From assembly GCF_023101665.1 (NCBI RefSeq), contig NZ_CP082161.1, forward strand, positions 1,240,001 through 1,304,000: a DNA stretch of 64,000 nucleotides, read 5' to 3'. The notes beneath the pieces are model-generated. The model saw only the letters and a program-made list of their open reading frames with translations, was not told the DNA's origin and made no database searches. Both the position numbers and the translations under genes were made by a program. Shown one piece after another: positions 1 through 9,866 of the stretch (positions are counted from its first letter, which is position 1; each line of letters opens with the position of its first letter). The stretch comes from Bradyrhizobium sp. 195. Lineage in GTDB: Bacteria > Pseudomonadota > Alphaproteobacteria > Rhizobiales > Xanthobacteraceae.

Positions 1-123
1 GCAGGGGTGCTGAAAACCATCGGTCCATCTTCGGCATCCCCCTGAGCACTCCTACTCCGTCATGGTGACCGTCGACGCGCGACCGAACCCGGTCGCGCTC
101 CAGACGACCACGGAGCCTTGCAA

Positions 124-402
124 ATGCCCGATCCGAACGCCGGCTTGCCGCCGCGATACCTGCGCACGCCCGAGGCGGCGCGCTTTCTCGGACTGTCCGG
201 TCGCACCCTCGAAAAGCACCGCACCTATGGCACAGGCCCGACGTACCGGAAGCTGGGCGGCCGCGTTGTGTATGCGCTCGAAGACCTGACGGCGTGGGTT
301 GACCGCGGCGCCAAAACGTCCACCAGCGATCCTGGCGCAGGCACAGTCCTGCCCGCGAAACGGCACACGCCGATTCCGTATGCGGGCAAGGAGCGGCGCT
401 GA
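124..402 (+). CDS. AlpA/excisionase-like helix-turn-helix protein
   Basis: Small (92 aa) DNA-binding protein of the AlpA/MerR-like HTH_17 type. The core reads LRTPEAARFLGLSGRTLEKH followed by a G-PTYRKLGGRVVY segment, the usual fold of excisionases and recombination directionality factors. I chose the ATG at 124 because a GGAG lies about nine bases upstream; an in-frame TTG two codons earlier is possible. It lies three bases before repA, so the two are probably co-transcribed. In related rhizobial ICEs a gene of this kind next to repA may control excision or replication. That role is inferred from position only. Confidence 0.8.
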   Translation: MPDPNAGLPPRYLRTPEAARFLGLSGRTLEKHRTYGTGPTYRKLGGRVVYALEDLTAWVDRGAKTSTSDPGAGTVLPAKRHTPIPYAGKERR

Positions 403-405
403 CCT

Positions 406-1308
406 ATGCCGGACCGCAACTCAACTGCAGCCGGGAGGCGGCGGTCAGAGCGCGACCAACTCGATCTGTTTCGCGCGCTTCCTGGCGATCTCGCTGCACG
501 TGACGCGCAAGACTTGATGGCGTATCCGTTCTTTTCGCTAGCAAAGTCGAAGCGGATCGTCCCGATCGACTTCCGCGCAGGCACCATCACCATCCGTGTC
601 GAAGCGGTGGCGGAACATGGCCTGGCCACGATCTGGGACGCGGACGTTCTGATCTGGGCTGCCTCACAGATTGTCCAGGCCCGCGATGCCGGGTTGAAAA
701 CCTCGCGCCTGATGTCCACCACCCCCTACGAGATCCTGACCTTCGTCGGCCGCGGCACCAGCGTACGCGACTACGACCGCCTCAAGGCTGCGCTCGATCG
801 ATTGCAATCAACCAGCGTGATGACCTCAATCCGGCAACCGACAGAACGGTCGCGGCATCGCTTCTCCTGGATAAACGAATGGAAGCACACAAGCGATGTG
901 CACGGGCGTGCCCGTGGGATTGAGTTGATCTTACCCGATTGGTTCTATACGGGCGTTCTAAACGAATCGCTCGTGCTGACCATTGACCGCGCGTATTTCG
1001 ATCTGACCGGTGGACTGGAACGTTGGCTCTATCGCCTTGTCCGCAAGCACGGGGGTCATCAGCATGGCGGTTGGAGCTTCGGGCTCGTGCACCTGCATGC
1101 CAAGTCCGGGAGCCTCTCGCCGCTGAAGCACTTCGCCTATGACCTGCGTCAGATCGTGCATCATCAGACCTTGCCGGGCTATCGGTTGGCTATCACACAC
1201 GACCTGAATGGCGAAGGACGATTGAATTTCGCACCCGTCCCGATCGATCCGCCTACGCAGCGATTGCGAAAGCGTGGCCTTATCAGCCCTGCGGGGGATA
1301 AGCTGTGA
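406..1308 (+). CDS. repA: RepA-type replication initiator protein A (RPA family)
   Basis: Protein of 300 aa resembling replication initiator protein A found on Alphaproteobacterial plasmids and ICEs. The family core is recognisable: FFSLAKSKRIVPIDFRAG near residue 45, STTPYEILTFVGRGTS near 105, and the segment around RAYFDLTGGLERWLYRLVRK near 195. Such proteins bind iterons and start replication of the excised circular element. The ATG lies three bases after the HTH gene. An iteron-like array follows the stop codon directly, which supports the role. A parA gene would normally follow but is missing here. The reading frame is intact and full length. Confidence 0.9.
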   Translation: MPDRNSTAAGRRRSERDQLDLFRALPGDLAARDAQDLMAYPFFSLAKSKRIVPIDFRAGTITIRVEAVAEHGLATIWDADVLIWAASQIVQARDAGLKTSRLMSTTPYEILTFVGRGTSVRDYDRLKAALDRLQSTSVMTSIRQPTERSRHRFSWINEWKHTSDVHGRARGIELILPDWFYTGVLNESLVLTIDRAYFDLTGGLERWLYRLVRKHGGHQHGGWSFGLVHLHAKSGSLSPLKHFAYDLRQIVHHQTLPGYRLAITHDLNGEGRLNFAPVPIDPPTQRLRKRGLISPAGDKL

Positions 1309-1316
1309 ATTCGCTC

Positions 1317-1381
1317 ATGCTATCAGGGACTGGAAGTCTCGTGCCATCGGGGACCCGATCCGCGTGCTATCGAGGACCGAA
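1317..1381 (+). repeat. Iteron-like direct repeats, candidate replication origin
   Basis: Three copies of a motif close to TGCTATCRGGGACC begin at 1318 (TGCTATCAGGGAC), 1342 (TGCCATCGGGGACC) and 1365 (TGCTATCGAGGACC). Spacing is 24 and 23 bases, about two helical turns. The array starts ten bases after the repA stop codon. Spaced direct repeats next to an initiator gene are the hallmark of an iteron origin. Function as oriV is inferred. Confidence 0.65.
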
Positions 1382-1895
1382 ATCACACCTAAAGCACTGC
1401 GACGCCAATCTTTCCAGCTCTCTTAACTTTACTAACGTACTGACACTAACGTCTTGTTGTGAATCAGTGCGTTGTGAACAAGTTAGCCGCGCGGGCAACG
1501 AGGATGCCTCATGCGCTTACTCTCTCACGCGCAAGACCTTCCTGCAATGCGATTCTTGTCGCGAGCGCACGCGCGCGGACGCGATTGCGCGCAAAATCAC
1601 GCGATCAGCAGCATCGTTGTCACTCCCGCGTAACGCTCGTTCGTTTCCGTTGCGCCAGCTCGCGCGTCGAGGAGAACTCGCTAAGGTCCGTGGTTGGCAC
1701 GGCCGCGACCACATGCCGGAATCTGAAGAAGGGGCGGTCAGGCTAACCAGTGCCGTGCTTGATGGCTTCAAAAGTGTGCATGAAGCCACTGGCAGCAAAA
1801 GTAGCGATCTCACCCAAGTCCCCGTCTGGTTGGGAGACGCCGCTCCGCCGTGGCGGAAGAAGCCGCTCGTGGAAACGGCCGGGTCGCGGAGGCCC
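1382..1895. other. No gene recognised between iterons and IS110 relic
   Basis: About 510 bases. Just after the iterons there is an AT-richer patch (1425-1465) with two copies of ACTAACGT, compatible with an origin's melting region. Long open frames here have no recognisable protein sequence and look like products of high GC. The parA gene expected next to repA in this ICE family is not present. Confidence 0.4.
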
Positions 1896-2855
1896 TCAGA
1901 CCACCGCAGCGAGCCGGCCGCGCTTCACGCCCGCGCCAAACCGGAAGGTCCTGCCATCGATCCAGATCTTGTGCAGCAGCACGGCGAGCGCGCCCGCCAC
2001 CGCGGTCGCCGCGCGCTTCAGCCCCTTCTGCCTGGCCAGCCGCAGGCCTCACAGCCGCAGCTTAAAACTCTTCGGAATGCGCGTGAGGATCGCGATCGGT
2101 GCCTCCTACAGGATCGATCGCGTCAGCTCATAGCCGCATTTGGAGATGCTGCCGATCCGGTCGGTCTGGCCGGATTGATAGAGCCGCGGCGTCAGCCCGA
2201 AATGGGCGCCGACATTGGTCGACTTCTTGAATGGCGCCGGATCATCGACGGTGGCGCGAAATGTCAGCGCCACGAACGCGCTGACTCCGGGCACCGTTAT
2301 CATCCGGCGCGCCGCGCTATCGCTGCGCGCAGCTGCCAACGGCAGGCGGTGCAGTTTTGCCAATTGCAGCCGCATGGCGTTGCGGGCGTCGAACAGCGGT
2401 GCGACCATCGCTTCCAATTCTCTCTTTCCGGCCATGATCTCGCGCACCCGCGCGTCAAAACGGCCGACCGAGATCTCGCCGACCTTGAGACCGAACGGGC
2501 GCAACAGGCAGCGGATCATGTTCTCCATGCCCAGCATCTTGCTGCGCATCTGCGCAATGCCTTTGGCGTTGCGGTCAGTCTTATTCAGCATCGCGTTCAG
2601 CGCCGCTTTGGCGTGCCGGCTCTCGATGCAGATCACGGCGAGACCCTTTTCGGAAAGCGCCGTGAACAGCCTGGCGCTGTACGAGAACGCTTCCAGGTGG
2701 ACGCGCTTGAGGTGGATTCCCGGTTCCGCCAGGAACAGCTCGATCGCGTCCGGGTCGGTCTCGAGTGTCGCTTCCTGGACGACGTTTCCGTCGCCGTCCA
2801 CCACGCAAACATTCGTTGCCCGCAGCGACACGTCGAGCCGTGCATAAAATTCCGT
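1896..2855 (-). pseudogene. IS110-family transposase, decayed copy
   Basis: Minus-strand relic of an IS110 transposase. The N-terminal core ARLDVSLRATNVCVVDGDGN, the NKTDRNAKGIAQMRS motif and the helix-hairpin segment MITVPGVSAFVALTFRATVD are all readable. Three lesions show it is dead. The original ATG before GAA-TTT-TAT has become ACG at 2853-2855. A TAG interrupts the frame at 2106-2108 and a TGA at 2049-2051. The frame then continues as [20 protein letters not shown] to a terminal TGA at 1896-1898. It occupies the place where parA is expected downstream of repA, so its insertion may have caused that loss. Confidence 0.85.
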
Positions 2856-3172
2856 CGTTCGTCTCTACCATTCTCCGCCGGAACACGCCGCCCGTTCCGT
2901 TCCCGGATTGTCGCAACATCTCCGCAATCCGGCCGGCGAGGGACACAAGTCGACCACCTCGGAAAACCTGCAGTGCTTTCGATTCCTTCTAACGAATTGG
3001 AGCCTCTCCGACGTGGTCCTTTGCAGCAGGATTGTTGCAAGCCTTCGGCGACCACGATCCATCGAAGCGTCATTACAGCCGTCCTGCCGACGCAAAGGCT
3101 TCTCGCACGATACGCCGGTGATAGCCATTCTCGGCACGTCCAAGAGCCCTCTCAACAATATGGAGCAGTCAG

Positions 3173-3637
3173 GTGAGCGACCTCACAACTGTTGAGCTCT
3201 TGTGGCTCGAGAAGCGCATCGAAAATCGAATCCGGTTCGGTAAACCTGCATCAGAGAAGATCATTGATCATCACCGGCGCATTCTCTCGTTTTTGCCCGG
3301 CAGCATCTTCGCGTTCGTGCGCTGGACGTCCAACGACTTCGGGACCATCCTGTCTCGGATCGACATTTTACGCGCCGTCGCTCCAGGGCAGCGATACTCA
3401 ACCGTGCCTTGGGTCAGCCCCGGCGGCGAAAGCCTGCTGCGATTAGCTGGTTGGCCAAAGGTCGAACGCGTTCTCCAGTTGATCGACTGCGTAGAGTCAC
3501 TGGGCATCGATCCTGCCGATGCAGCCCCCGAGTATTGGCATCACGCCCACAACCGTCTTTCTGTCAACGAAAAGCCACGAGCTTATACCCGTGCACGCCA
3601 CCAAGCGTGGCTCCATCGGCGCAGGTTGGCACTCTGA
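3173..3637 (+). CDS. DUF2840 domain protein (conserved ICE gene)
   Basis: 154 aa protein of the DUF2840 family, which in Rhizobiales ICEs almost always sits directly upstream of traF. The start is GTG at 3173, preceded by GGAG with seven-base spacing. Readable conserved segments are VELLWLEKRIENRIRFGKP at the N-terminus, FVRWTSNDFGTILSRIDILR in the middle and W-KVERVLQLID near residue 100. No membrane segment or enzyme motif is visible. Its stop codon overlaps the traF start by one base (TGATG), so translation is coupled. Molecular function is unknown; a role in conjugation is inferred from linkage. Confidence 0.85.
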   Translation: MSDLTTVELLWLEKRIENRIRFGKPASEKIIDHHRRILSFLPGSIFAFVRWTSNDFGTILSRIDILRAVAPGQRYSTVPWVSPGGESLLRLAGWPKVERVLQLIDCVESLGIDPADAAPEYWHHAHNRLSVNEKPRAYTRARHQAWLHRRRLAL

Positions 3638-4143
3638 TGGGACGGTTGGGGAACATTCTTGCGATGTGTGGGGCCACAATGCTCGCGCTCTGGCCAGTCA
3701 ACAACACCTCACCATTGTACATCTGGAATGCCTCGGACAGCGTGCCGATCGGGGTCTATCGCCTGCAAGAGGCCGGACCATTGTACGTTACTGAGCTCGT
3801 GGCGGTTCGAACTCCAGACCCGCTCGCGACTTTTCTCGATCTCAACGGCTATTTGCCAAGCGGGCTTCCAATGCTCAAGCGTGTGCTGGCGCTGCCCGGC
3901 CAAACCGTCTGCAGAACGGGCCTCGCAATCATCGTCGACAGCATACACATGGGTGAGGCAAGCGAGCGCGATCGTCGCGGCCGGCCGTTGCCGGTCTGGC
4001 AGGGCTGCCGGGTCATTGCTGAGGGCGAAGTGTTTCTCATGAACTGGCAGTCGGCGGACTCGCTAGACGGCCGATATTTCGGACCCCTGCCGAGATCGGC
4101 CGTCATTGGGCGAGCGCTCCCGGTGTGGACCAGAGAGAAGTGA
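3637..4143 (+). CDS. traF: TraF, conjugation-specific S26 signal peptidase
   Basis: 168 aa member of the TraF/S26 peptidase family, which matures and cyclises the TrbC pilin in IncP-type systems. The ATG at 3637 overlaps the DUF2840 stop. An N-terminal hydrophobic segment (residues about 7-20) anchors it in the inner membrane. The catalytic serine is probably Ser35 in SVPIGVY and the general base Lys81 in MLKRVLALPGQTV, the expected Ser-Lys dyad spacing. The C-terminal part keeps GEVFLMNWQSADSLDGRYFG and GRALPVW. It is full length with no lesion. Its likely substrate is the trbC product encoded 20 kb downstream. Confidence 0.92.
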   Translation: MGRLGNILAMCGATMLALWPVNNTSPLYIWNASDSVPIGVYRLQEAGPLYVTELVAVRTPDPLATFLDLNGYLPSGLPMLKRVLALPGQTVCRTGLAIIVDSIHMGEASERDRRGRPLPVWQGCRVIAEGEVFLMNWQSADSLDGRYFGPLPRSAVIGRALPVWTREK

Positions 4144-4145
4144 CA

Positions 4146-5042
4146 ATGCCGGCTCTCCCCTGTTGGCCTGTCATTTCTCCATACGGCCGTTCGCAACATC
4201 GTTCCTCCGTCTCGGCCAGCTTCTTGAGAATCGGCGCGCATTGCCCCAGGATCAGGCGGCCTCAAGGCCGGCTGGGAGAAACGTTGTACTTGGCAGCTGT
4301 CCGCACAATGCGATGTGGGGCCACTGCTTGCTTTTTGGGAATTCTGCTGACGTTCGGACCGTCCTCGAGCGCCAGAGCGGAGGTCGCATCGCGGGCACCA
4401 GCTGCGCACTCCATAACCCTGCCTCGTAGCGTTGCATACGCCGCGTTCGTGACCGAAGCCTCCCACCGGTTCGCGATCCCGGAGCGTTGGATCGATGCCG
4501 TGATGCAGGTCGAAAGTGGCGGTAATGCGCACGCCATATCGCCTCAAGGAGCGCTCGGGCTGATGCAAATCATGCCCGCGACCTGGGCCGAACTGAGCGC
4601 TCGTCACGATCTCGGTATCGATCCGTTTGATCCGCACGACAATATTATAGCTGGGGCAGCGTACATTCGCGAGATGCTCGACCGGTTCGGATCGGCAGGA
4701 TTTCTTGCAGCCTACAATGCGGGACCGAAGCGGTATGACGAGCATTTGACGACAGGTCGATCGCTTCCAGAAGAAACGCAAACCTATGTAGCCAGACTCG
4801 CAGCATTGATCGGAATTGAGCAACGCAACAGCCGTGGTTCGGCCGCCAGACACGTCGTCCTGTGGCAGCAAGCTCCAGTTTTTGTTGAGCGATGCGGCAG
4901 TTCGTCCGCTGCCGACAACTTTGCATCAGGAGTGCGCACAATGAATTCGTCGAAGGCTGCGCCTAAAGCCGTTGCCCGTGCACTTGTACCTCGCGCGACG
5001 GGGCTGTTTTGGCATCGATCAATCAAGGTGCAGTCTCCGTGA
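4146..5042 (+). CDS. Lytic transglycosylase of the conjugation module
   Basis: SLT-type murein lytic transglycosylase that would open the peptidoglycan for the transfer machine. The catalytic glutamate is in the motif MQVESGGN. It is followed by ISPQGALGLMQIMPATW, the D-HDNIIAGAAYIREML stretch and FLAAYNAGP, all standard for the family. The ATG at 4146 has an AGAGAAG ribosome site seven bases upstream and lies three bases after traF. A signal-peptide-like segment (ACFLGILLTFGPSSSARAE) begins only at an internal ATG at 4308. The true start is therefore uncertain; 4308 would give a classic secreted protein of 244 aa. The frame is otherwise intact. Confidence 0.85.
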   Translation: MPALPCWPVISPYGRSQHRSSVSASFLRIGAHCPRIRRPQGRLGETLYLAAVRTMRCGATACFLGILLTFGPSSSARAEVASRAPAAHSITLPRSVAYAAFVTEASHRFAIPERWIDAVMQVESGGNAHAISPQGALGLMQIMPATWAELSARHDLGIDPFDPHDNIIAGAAYIREMLDRFGSAGFLAAYNAGPKRYDEHLTTGRSLPEETQTYVARLAALIGIEQRNSRGSAARHVVLWQQAPVFVERCGSSSAADNFASGVRTMNSSKAAPKAVARALVPRATGLFWHRSIKVQSP

Positions 5043-5232
5043 TAGCAATCGGATTTGGTCGAATGGCCTCGAAGGTTCTCGCATTTGAGAATGGCCGGGA
5101 GGAAGCAGGGGGAGCCGACCGCCGAGGGCCGCCCGTAATCGGTCTCCTGCAGAACTTGCGGCGGCGGAGCAGATGGTCTGCGCGATGAATATTGCGCACA
5201 CTGCACCGGCTCAGCAACGCGGGAGGCGTGTG

Positions 5233-6321
5233 ATGGAATTCTTCTGTGGTTTGGACGTCGGCATGGACGAGACGGCGATCTGCGTGGTGGACGCGACCGG
5301 CAAGGTGATGCTGGAGACGGCGGTGGTGACCGATCCGGACGCGATCAAGGTGGCGCTGACGCCCTATCTTGGCCGCTTGCGACGCCTTGGTCATGAGGCG
5401 GGATCGCTGTCGCCCTGGCTGCATCCGGAGCTGCTCAGGCTGGGCCTGCCGGCGGTCTGCCTGGAGACTTTGCATGTTCGCGCGGCGCTGAAGGCGCAGC
5501 GCAACAAGACCGACCGGGCAGATGCGCTCGGGATTGCCCACATCATGCGCACCGGCTGGTTCCGCAGGGCGCATATCAAGAGCGAGGCCTGCTACCGGCT
5601 GCGGCTGTTGTTGACGCACCGGCGCAATCTGAAGCGCAAGTTTGTGGACCTCGAGAATGCGATCCGGCACTCGCTGAAAGTGTTTGGCATCCGGCTGAAC
5701 CGGGTCGGGCGCGGCGGCTTTGCGCAAGTCGTGCGCGAGGCGGTGGCCCACGATGCGCTTGTCAGCGAGCTGATCGACGCCATGCTGAATGCGCGCGCGG
5801 CGCTGTGGAAGGAGTACTGCCGGCTGCACGACCTGGTGGTTCGCCTGGTCGCCGGCCATGAGCTGTGCCGGCGCTTCATGCAGATTCCTGGCGTCGGCCC
5901 GATCGCGGCGCTGAGCTTTATGACCGCGGTCGACGATCCCTCGCGCTTCAGGCGCTCGCGCGACGTGGCGGCCTATTTTGGCCTGACCTCGCGGCGCTGG
6001 CAGTCCGGCTCGTCGATCGACGTCAAGGGCCGGATCAGCAAGGCGGGCGACGGTGACGTGCGGCGGGCGCTGTACGAGGCGGCCAGCGCTTTGCTGACTC
6101 GCTACAAGAAAAAAGACAAGGTCAAGGCGTGGGGGCTGGCGCTGGCCAAGCGCTCCTCGCACCGCAAGGCGACGGTGGCGGTAGCGCGCAAGCTCGCTGT
6201 GATCATGCATGCGATGTGGACCAGCGGCACGTTCTACTGCGGCGATCCGGACGCCTCGGCGGCGGAGATGCATGCCGAAACAACAGCTAAGCAGCGCAAA
6301 TTGCTCGGGCCCTACGCATGA
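5233..6321 (+). mobile_element. IS110-family insertion sequence, intact transposase
   Basis: Complete 362 aa IS110-family transposase. The DEDD-type N-terminal domain starts FFCGLDVGMDETAICVVD and continues with KTDRADALGIAHIMRTGW. The C-terminal transposase_20 domain contains QIPGVGPIAALSFMTAVDD and the serine-bearing GRISKAGDGDVRRALYEAA. The ATG at 5233 is preferred over an in-frame upstream start because homologues begin MEF-GLDV. There are no internal stops, so it may be active. It lies between the transglycosylase and the relaxase and interrupts neither. It is clearly related to the dead copy at 1896-2855 but not identical to it. Confidence 0.93.
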
Positions 6322-6868
6322 GGCGCGTGATCCTGCAACCTGGCAACGACGCGGTGATGGCCGCGACCTGAACACGGAGCTCCGCCGCCGGCGGATGAGG
6401 ACTGGTGCAGCACCAACACGACGGAACGCACGTTATCTTGCCTGCGACGATGCATCTTCGGATGCCGACCGATCGCGCCGGATTGCCTGTGATGTGGCTC
6501 CGTCACACCGATGGAAAGATGCGCCGCGACGGCGTCCGCGCTGCCTTGCTGCAGCGACACTGTGCCGTCGCTGAGCGCGGAAGACTGCACGGCGCATCAG
6601 GACTCGCAAGCCTCGCGGCGCATCGTGTCATGGCGTGGATCAGAGAGGCTTGTCGCAAGCGAGAAAGGAAGCGAGAATGGCTGAGGTCAGACAGACGAGA
6701 CGACCGATTAAGACGGCAGGATAAAAGCCGCAAGGTGCGGCCGGTCGGTTGTGCGAGAAAGCGTATCGATTTCAATGATCAACTAAACATTGCGGCGACT
6801 CGGAGCAAAGTTCAGCTTTCCCCAAAGCGCTGTTCTTACACGGTTTTCGATGCCTTGCGGCGGCCGGA
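6322..6868. other. Intergenic region upstream of relaxase; possible oriT
   Basis: No recognisable gene in about 550 bases between the IS110 transposase and rlxS. Part of it must be the right end of the IS. A short perfect hairpin lies at 6727-6741 (GCCGCA-AGG-TGCGGC) in a purine-rich context, and relaxase genes often sit beside their own oriT. I could not recognise a nic consensus, so the oriT suggestion is a guess from position. Confidence 0.25.
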
Positions 6869-8596
6869 ATGACGCGCGACGATGATTTTCGGATCCGTCC
6901 CGGCCGTATCCGTTCCACGCGCGCGCCCCGGACAAAGCCGTTTCTGGCGCAGGTACTCACAGCCGCTCAGAAGGCCGGCGGCCTCTCGCGAGGCAAGGAT
7001 GGCCACGGCCGTAAGTTTGGACGCGGCCGCGCCGCGAGCATCGCTGCGGCACGGCTCCTCAACGCCCGCGGCCGCGGCGCTATGGTCAAGGCGCGGGTGG
7101 TGCGGCGGATGCGTTCGCCGGGCGCGTTGCGCGGCCATATCGGTTACCTGCAGCGCGACGGAGTCACTCGCGACGGCGCTCCGGGCAAACTATTCGACGC
7201 TGCGGGGGACGATGCGGACGGTCGCGCGTTCGTCACGCGTTGCGAGGGTGACCGCCATCATTTTAGGTTCATCGTCTCGCCTGATGATGCTGGTGAACTT
7301 GCCAGCCTGCGTAGCTTCACTCGGGAGCTGATGGACCAAGCCTCGCGCGACCTTGGCACACGGCTTGACTGGGTCGCGGTCGACCATTGGAATACCGAGC
7401 ATCCGCACATTCACATCCTCGTGCGGGGCCGTACCGATGACGGTGCCGACCTCGTCATCAGTCGCGACTATATCGCTATGGGCTTACGCGCCCGCGCCAG
7501 CGACCTTGTCACGCGCGAACTTGGCCCTCGTTCGGAGCTCGAGATCCGCCAGAGCCTTGAGGCGGACACGACGGCCGAACGCTGGACCAGGCTCGATCGG
7601 ACGCTTGCCCGGGAAGCGGGGACGGCGGACGGCGTTATCGATTTTAGGTTCGAGCGGGATGCCGGGCGCGATCCATTGCGGGAAATTCGGATCGGGCGGA
7701 TGCGGACGCTCGAGCGGCTCGGCTTGGCGGAACCTGCTGGCCCCGCGGTCTGGGTTCTGGCCGCCGATGCGGAGGCGAGGTTGCGCGCGCTGGGTGAGCG
7801 CGGTGACATCATCAAGCGGCTGCACAAAACCCTCACGCGGGACGGCGCCAGCCGCACCCCCGCATCCTGGGCACTCGAGGGCGAAACTCATGGAGAACCG
7901 ATCGTTGGCCGTCTCATCGCGCGCGGGCTTCATGACGAGCTGAAGGGCACAGCCTTTGCCATTGTCGATGGGATTGACGGGCGCGTGCATCACCTGACGC
8001 TTCCTGACGTCGAGGCGGCCGGCGATGGGCCGATCGGTGGGATTGTGGAACTGCGCCGGTTTGCGGACGCCCGTGGTCGAACACGGATTGCGCTCGCGGT
8101 TCGCTCGGAGCTCGTTCTGGACCAGCAGGTCGCGGCGGATGGTGCAACGTGGCTAGACCGGCAGCTCGTTGCGCGAGCTCCTGCCGAGCTCTCGCGCAAT
8201 GCGTTTGGCGCCGAGGTTCGAGCGGCACTTGAACGGCGCATCGATGTTTTGGCCGACCAAGGGCTCGCCCAACGCGATGGCAACAAGGTCCGGCTAAGCC
8301 GCAACCTGATCGAAACCCTCCGCGACCGCGAACTCGATGTCGTCACACGACGGCTCATGGAGGAAACGGGGCTTCCGCACTTGTCATCTGATGTAGGTGA
8401 GCAGATTTCGGGGGTTTATCGTCGACGCCTCTCACTGGCCTCCGGGCGCTTCGCGATGATCGACAACGGCCTCGGCTTTCAGCTTGTGCCCTGGTCGCCT
8501 TCGCTCGAGCGGGAGTTGGGAAAGCAGGTCAGCGGCATCGCCGGTCCAGGCAGCGTGGACTGGGACTTCGGGCGCAAGCGCGGCCTATCGCTCTGA
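6869..8596 (+). CDS. rlxS: RlxS-type relaxase (DUF3363, MOBP-like)
   Basis: 575 aa relaxase of the VirD2/RlxS type with a DUF3363 C-terminus. Relaxases nick oriT, stay covalently bound to the strand and lead it into the recipient. The histidine motif is clear: VDHWNTEHPHIHILVRG at about 171-187, with His178, His180 and His182. The tyrosine in GHIGYLQRDG (Tyr93) is a candidate nucleophile. The N-terminal arginine-rich stretch and the segment GRKFGRGRAASIAAARLL are typical of RlxS. The frame is intact and full length. It is separated from traG by 1.3 kb with no recognised gene, unlike many relatives where these genes are closer. RlxS is the relaxase type described for the Mesorhizobium symbiosis island ICE. 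Confidence 0.9.
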   Translation: MTRDDDFRIRPGRIRSTRAPRTKPFLAQVLTAAQKAGGLSRGKDGHGRKFGRGRAASIAAARLLNARGRGAMVKARVVRRMRSPGALRGHIGYLQRDGVTRDGAPGKLFDAAGDDADGRAFVTRCEGDRHHFRFIVSPDDAGELASLRSFTRELMDQASRDLGTRLDWVAVDHWNTEHPHIHILVRGRTDDGADLVISRDYIAMGLRARASDLVTRELGPRSELEIRQSLEADTTAERWTRLDRTLAREAGTADGVIDFRFERDAGRDPLREIRIGRMRTLERLGLAEPAGPAVWVLAADAEARLRALGERGDIIKRLHKTLTRDGASRTPASWALEGETHGEPIVGRLIARGLHDELKGTAFAIVDGIDGRVHHLTLPDVEAAGDGPIGGIVELRRFADARGRTRIALAVRSELVLDQQVAADGATWLDRQLVARAPAELSRNAFGAEVRAALERRIDVLADQGLAQRDGNKVRLSRNLIETLRDRELDVVTRRLMEETGLPHLSSDVGEQISGVYRRRLSLASGRFAMIDNGLGFQLVPWSPSLERELGKQVSGIAGPGSVDWDFGRKRGLSL

Positions 8597-9866
8597 CCTG
8601 AGGCGATGGCGCTGCACTACGCCCAATTGCAGGGCAGGGAAGACTTGGTTGCATCGCGCGGACAGGTCGAGGCGGAAAAATGGGAGAGGAGCGATAGTGA
8701 GCAGCAAATAGCGAATGGAGGGTCCACCGTTCTGAAACTATCTCTTCATCGCCTCCGGGTTCCCTCGACGTTGGTGGCGCTCGATCATCGACTGGACGCA
8801 GCTGTGTGGAAAAATGCGCCGTTCACCCTTCGGTCGCTGAGACTCTCAACGGCTAAATCGGACAGCAGAACCCTTCGAATCTAGATGGCCATCCCGTGTA
8901 GCGGAAACGGCATGGGACCTTCGATCTTTAGGTGATCGGAAGGTGTCTGGCTGTGGCATGATGGCGGCGACGATACTTCCGTGCGTGCTGGTCTCGGATG
9001 CCGATGGTCAGATGCTCTGCAGAAGACTCCGGCGCTGCGCGCACCGCCTTTCGGATCACCAGAGTCCAGTTTGCTGGACCCAGTTGTGGACGTGTCATCG
9101 AGCGGGCGAATAACGATTTCAACCTGCTCGATTTTGATCCGGAGGCATTCGCGCGAGGTTATCCGCGTAGGCAGGCCGGCCAGCAATCGGACAGCTCCGA
9201 GCCCGCAAGCCGGCCTTGACAGCGGATAGCTGAAGTGCAACTCGATTCGCGCAATGAAGATTTGGCAAACGCCAGTTCGCCTGTCCCAGTTTCCAGAGAG
9301 ACCGCAACAGCTGACGTACAACAGCATCTGGCTGGCCAAAACAACAGGGCACCAACAGGCGACCGGCTGGAGGAGGACTCGCTCGATGCCGATGTGCGGG
9401 AGTATCTAGATGACCGTCGGCCCGGCAGTGTCGTCCCGTCGGAAATAAGCTCCTGCCGGGACGCTCCCCGCTTGACGCTTGTACTCCGCGAGCCCGCGCG
9501 TCCCGCCGATTTAATCCAGGAACGCCCGCCTCATCAATAACGCGTTGTGACACGCCGCACGCTCTGTTGATCGCGCGCTTGACGGAGAGCTCAGGGCGCT
9601 AGCCTCCGGAGCCTCGCTGCGCGAAAGCCGGCCGGTTCGCCTCGCGCGGCAGCACGGTACGAGTTGATTTTCTCATCATCCAAGCGCCTATCACGCGAAG
9701 CTGGTTGGGACGGTGCTTTGAGACGGCCTACGCGAGGGATCTTTTTCGGCCCTAACGCGGCTTGCGGATCTGACCCGCCGATCCCTTCGCTAGGACGCGC
9801 GCGACTACGAGAAGGATAAGCCTCTGATTGCAGCCAACAGGTCGATGGTGTCGATATCGGCAAGCC
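8597..9866. other. 1.3 kb without a supported gene
   Basis: No frame here gives a protein I recognise. Short open frames occur on both strands with arginine- and proline-rich composition typical of non-coding GC-rich DNA. A minus-strand stretch around 9000-9350 (for example KIEQVEIVIRPLDDTS) faintly recalls the C-terminus of serine recombinases, but I cannot support that call. This may be decayed accessory DNA inserted between rlxS and traG. Confidence 0.3.

Noticed and set aside
3050..3175. Possible start of a parA gene (TPVIAILGTSKSPL)
   Set aside because: Only about eight residues resemble a ParA opening and no Walker motif follows; too short to call.
1305..3176. A 623-codon open frame on the plus strand
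   Set aside because: It is mostly antisense to the IS110 relic and has no family motifs; long spurious frames are common in GC-rich DNA.
8881..9553. Minus-strand frames with faint similarity to serine recombinase C-termini
   Set aside because: The similarity is a handful of residues across shifting frames; not supportable without a search.
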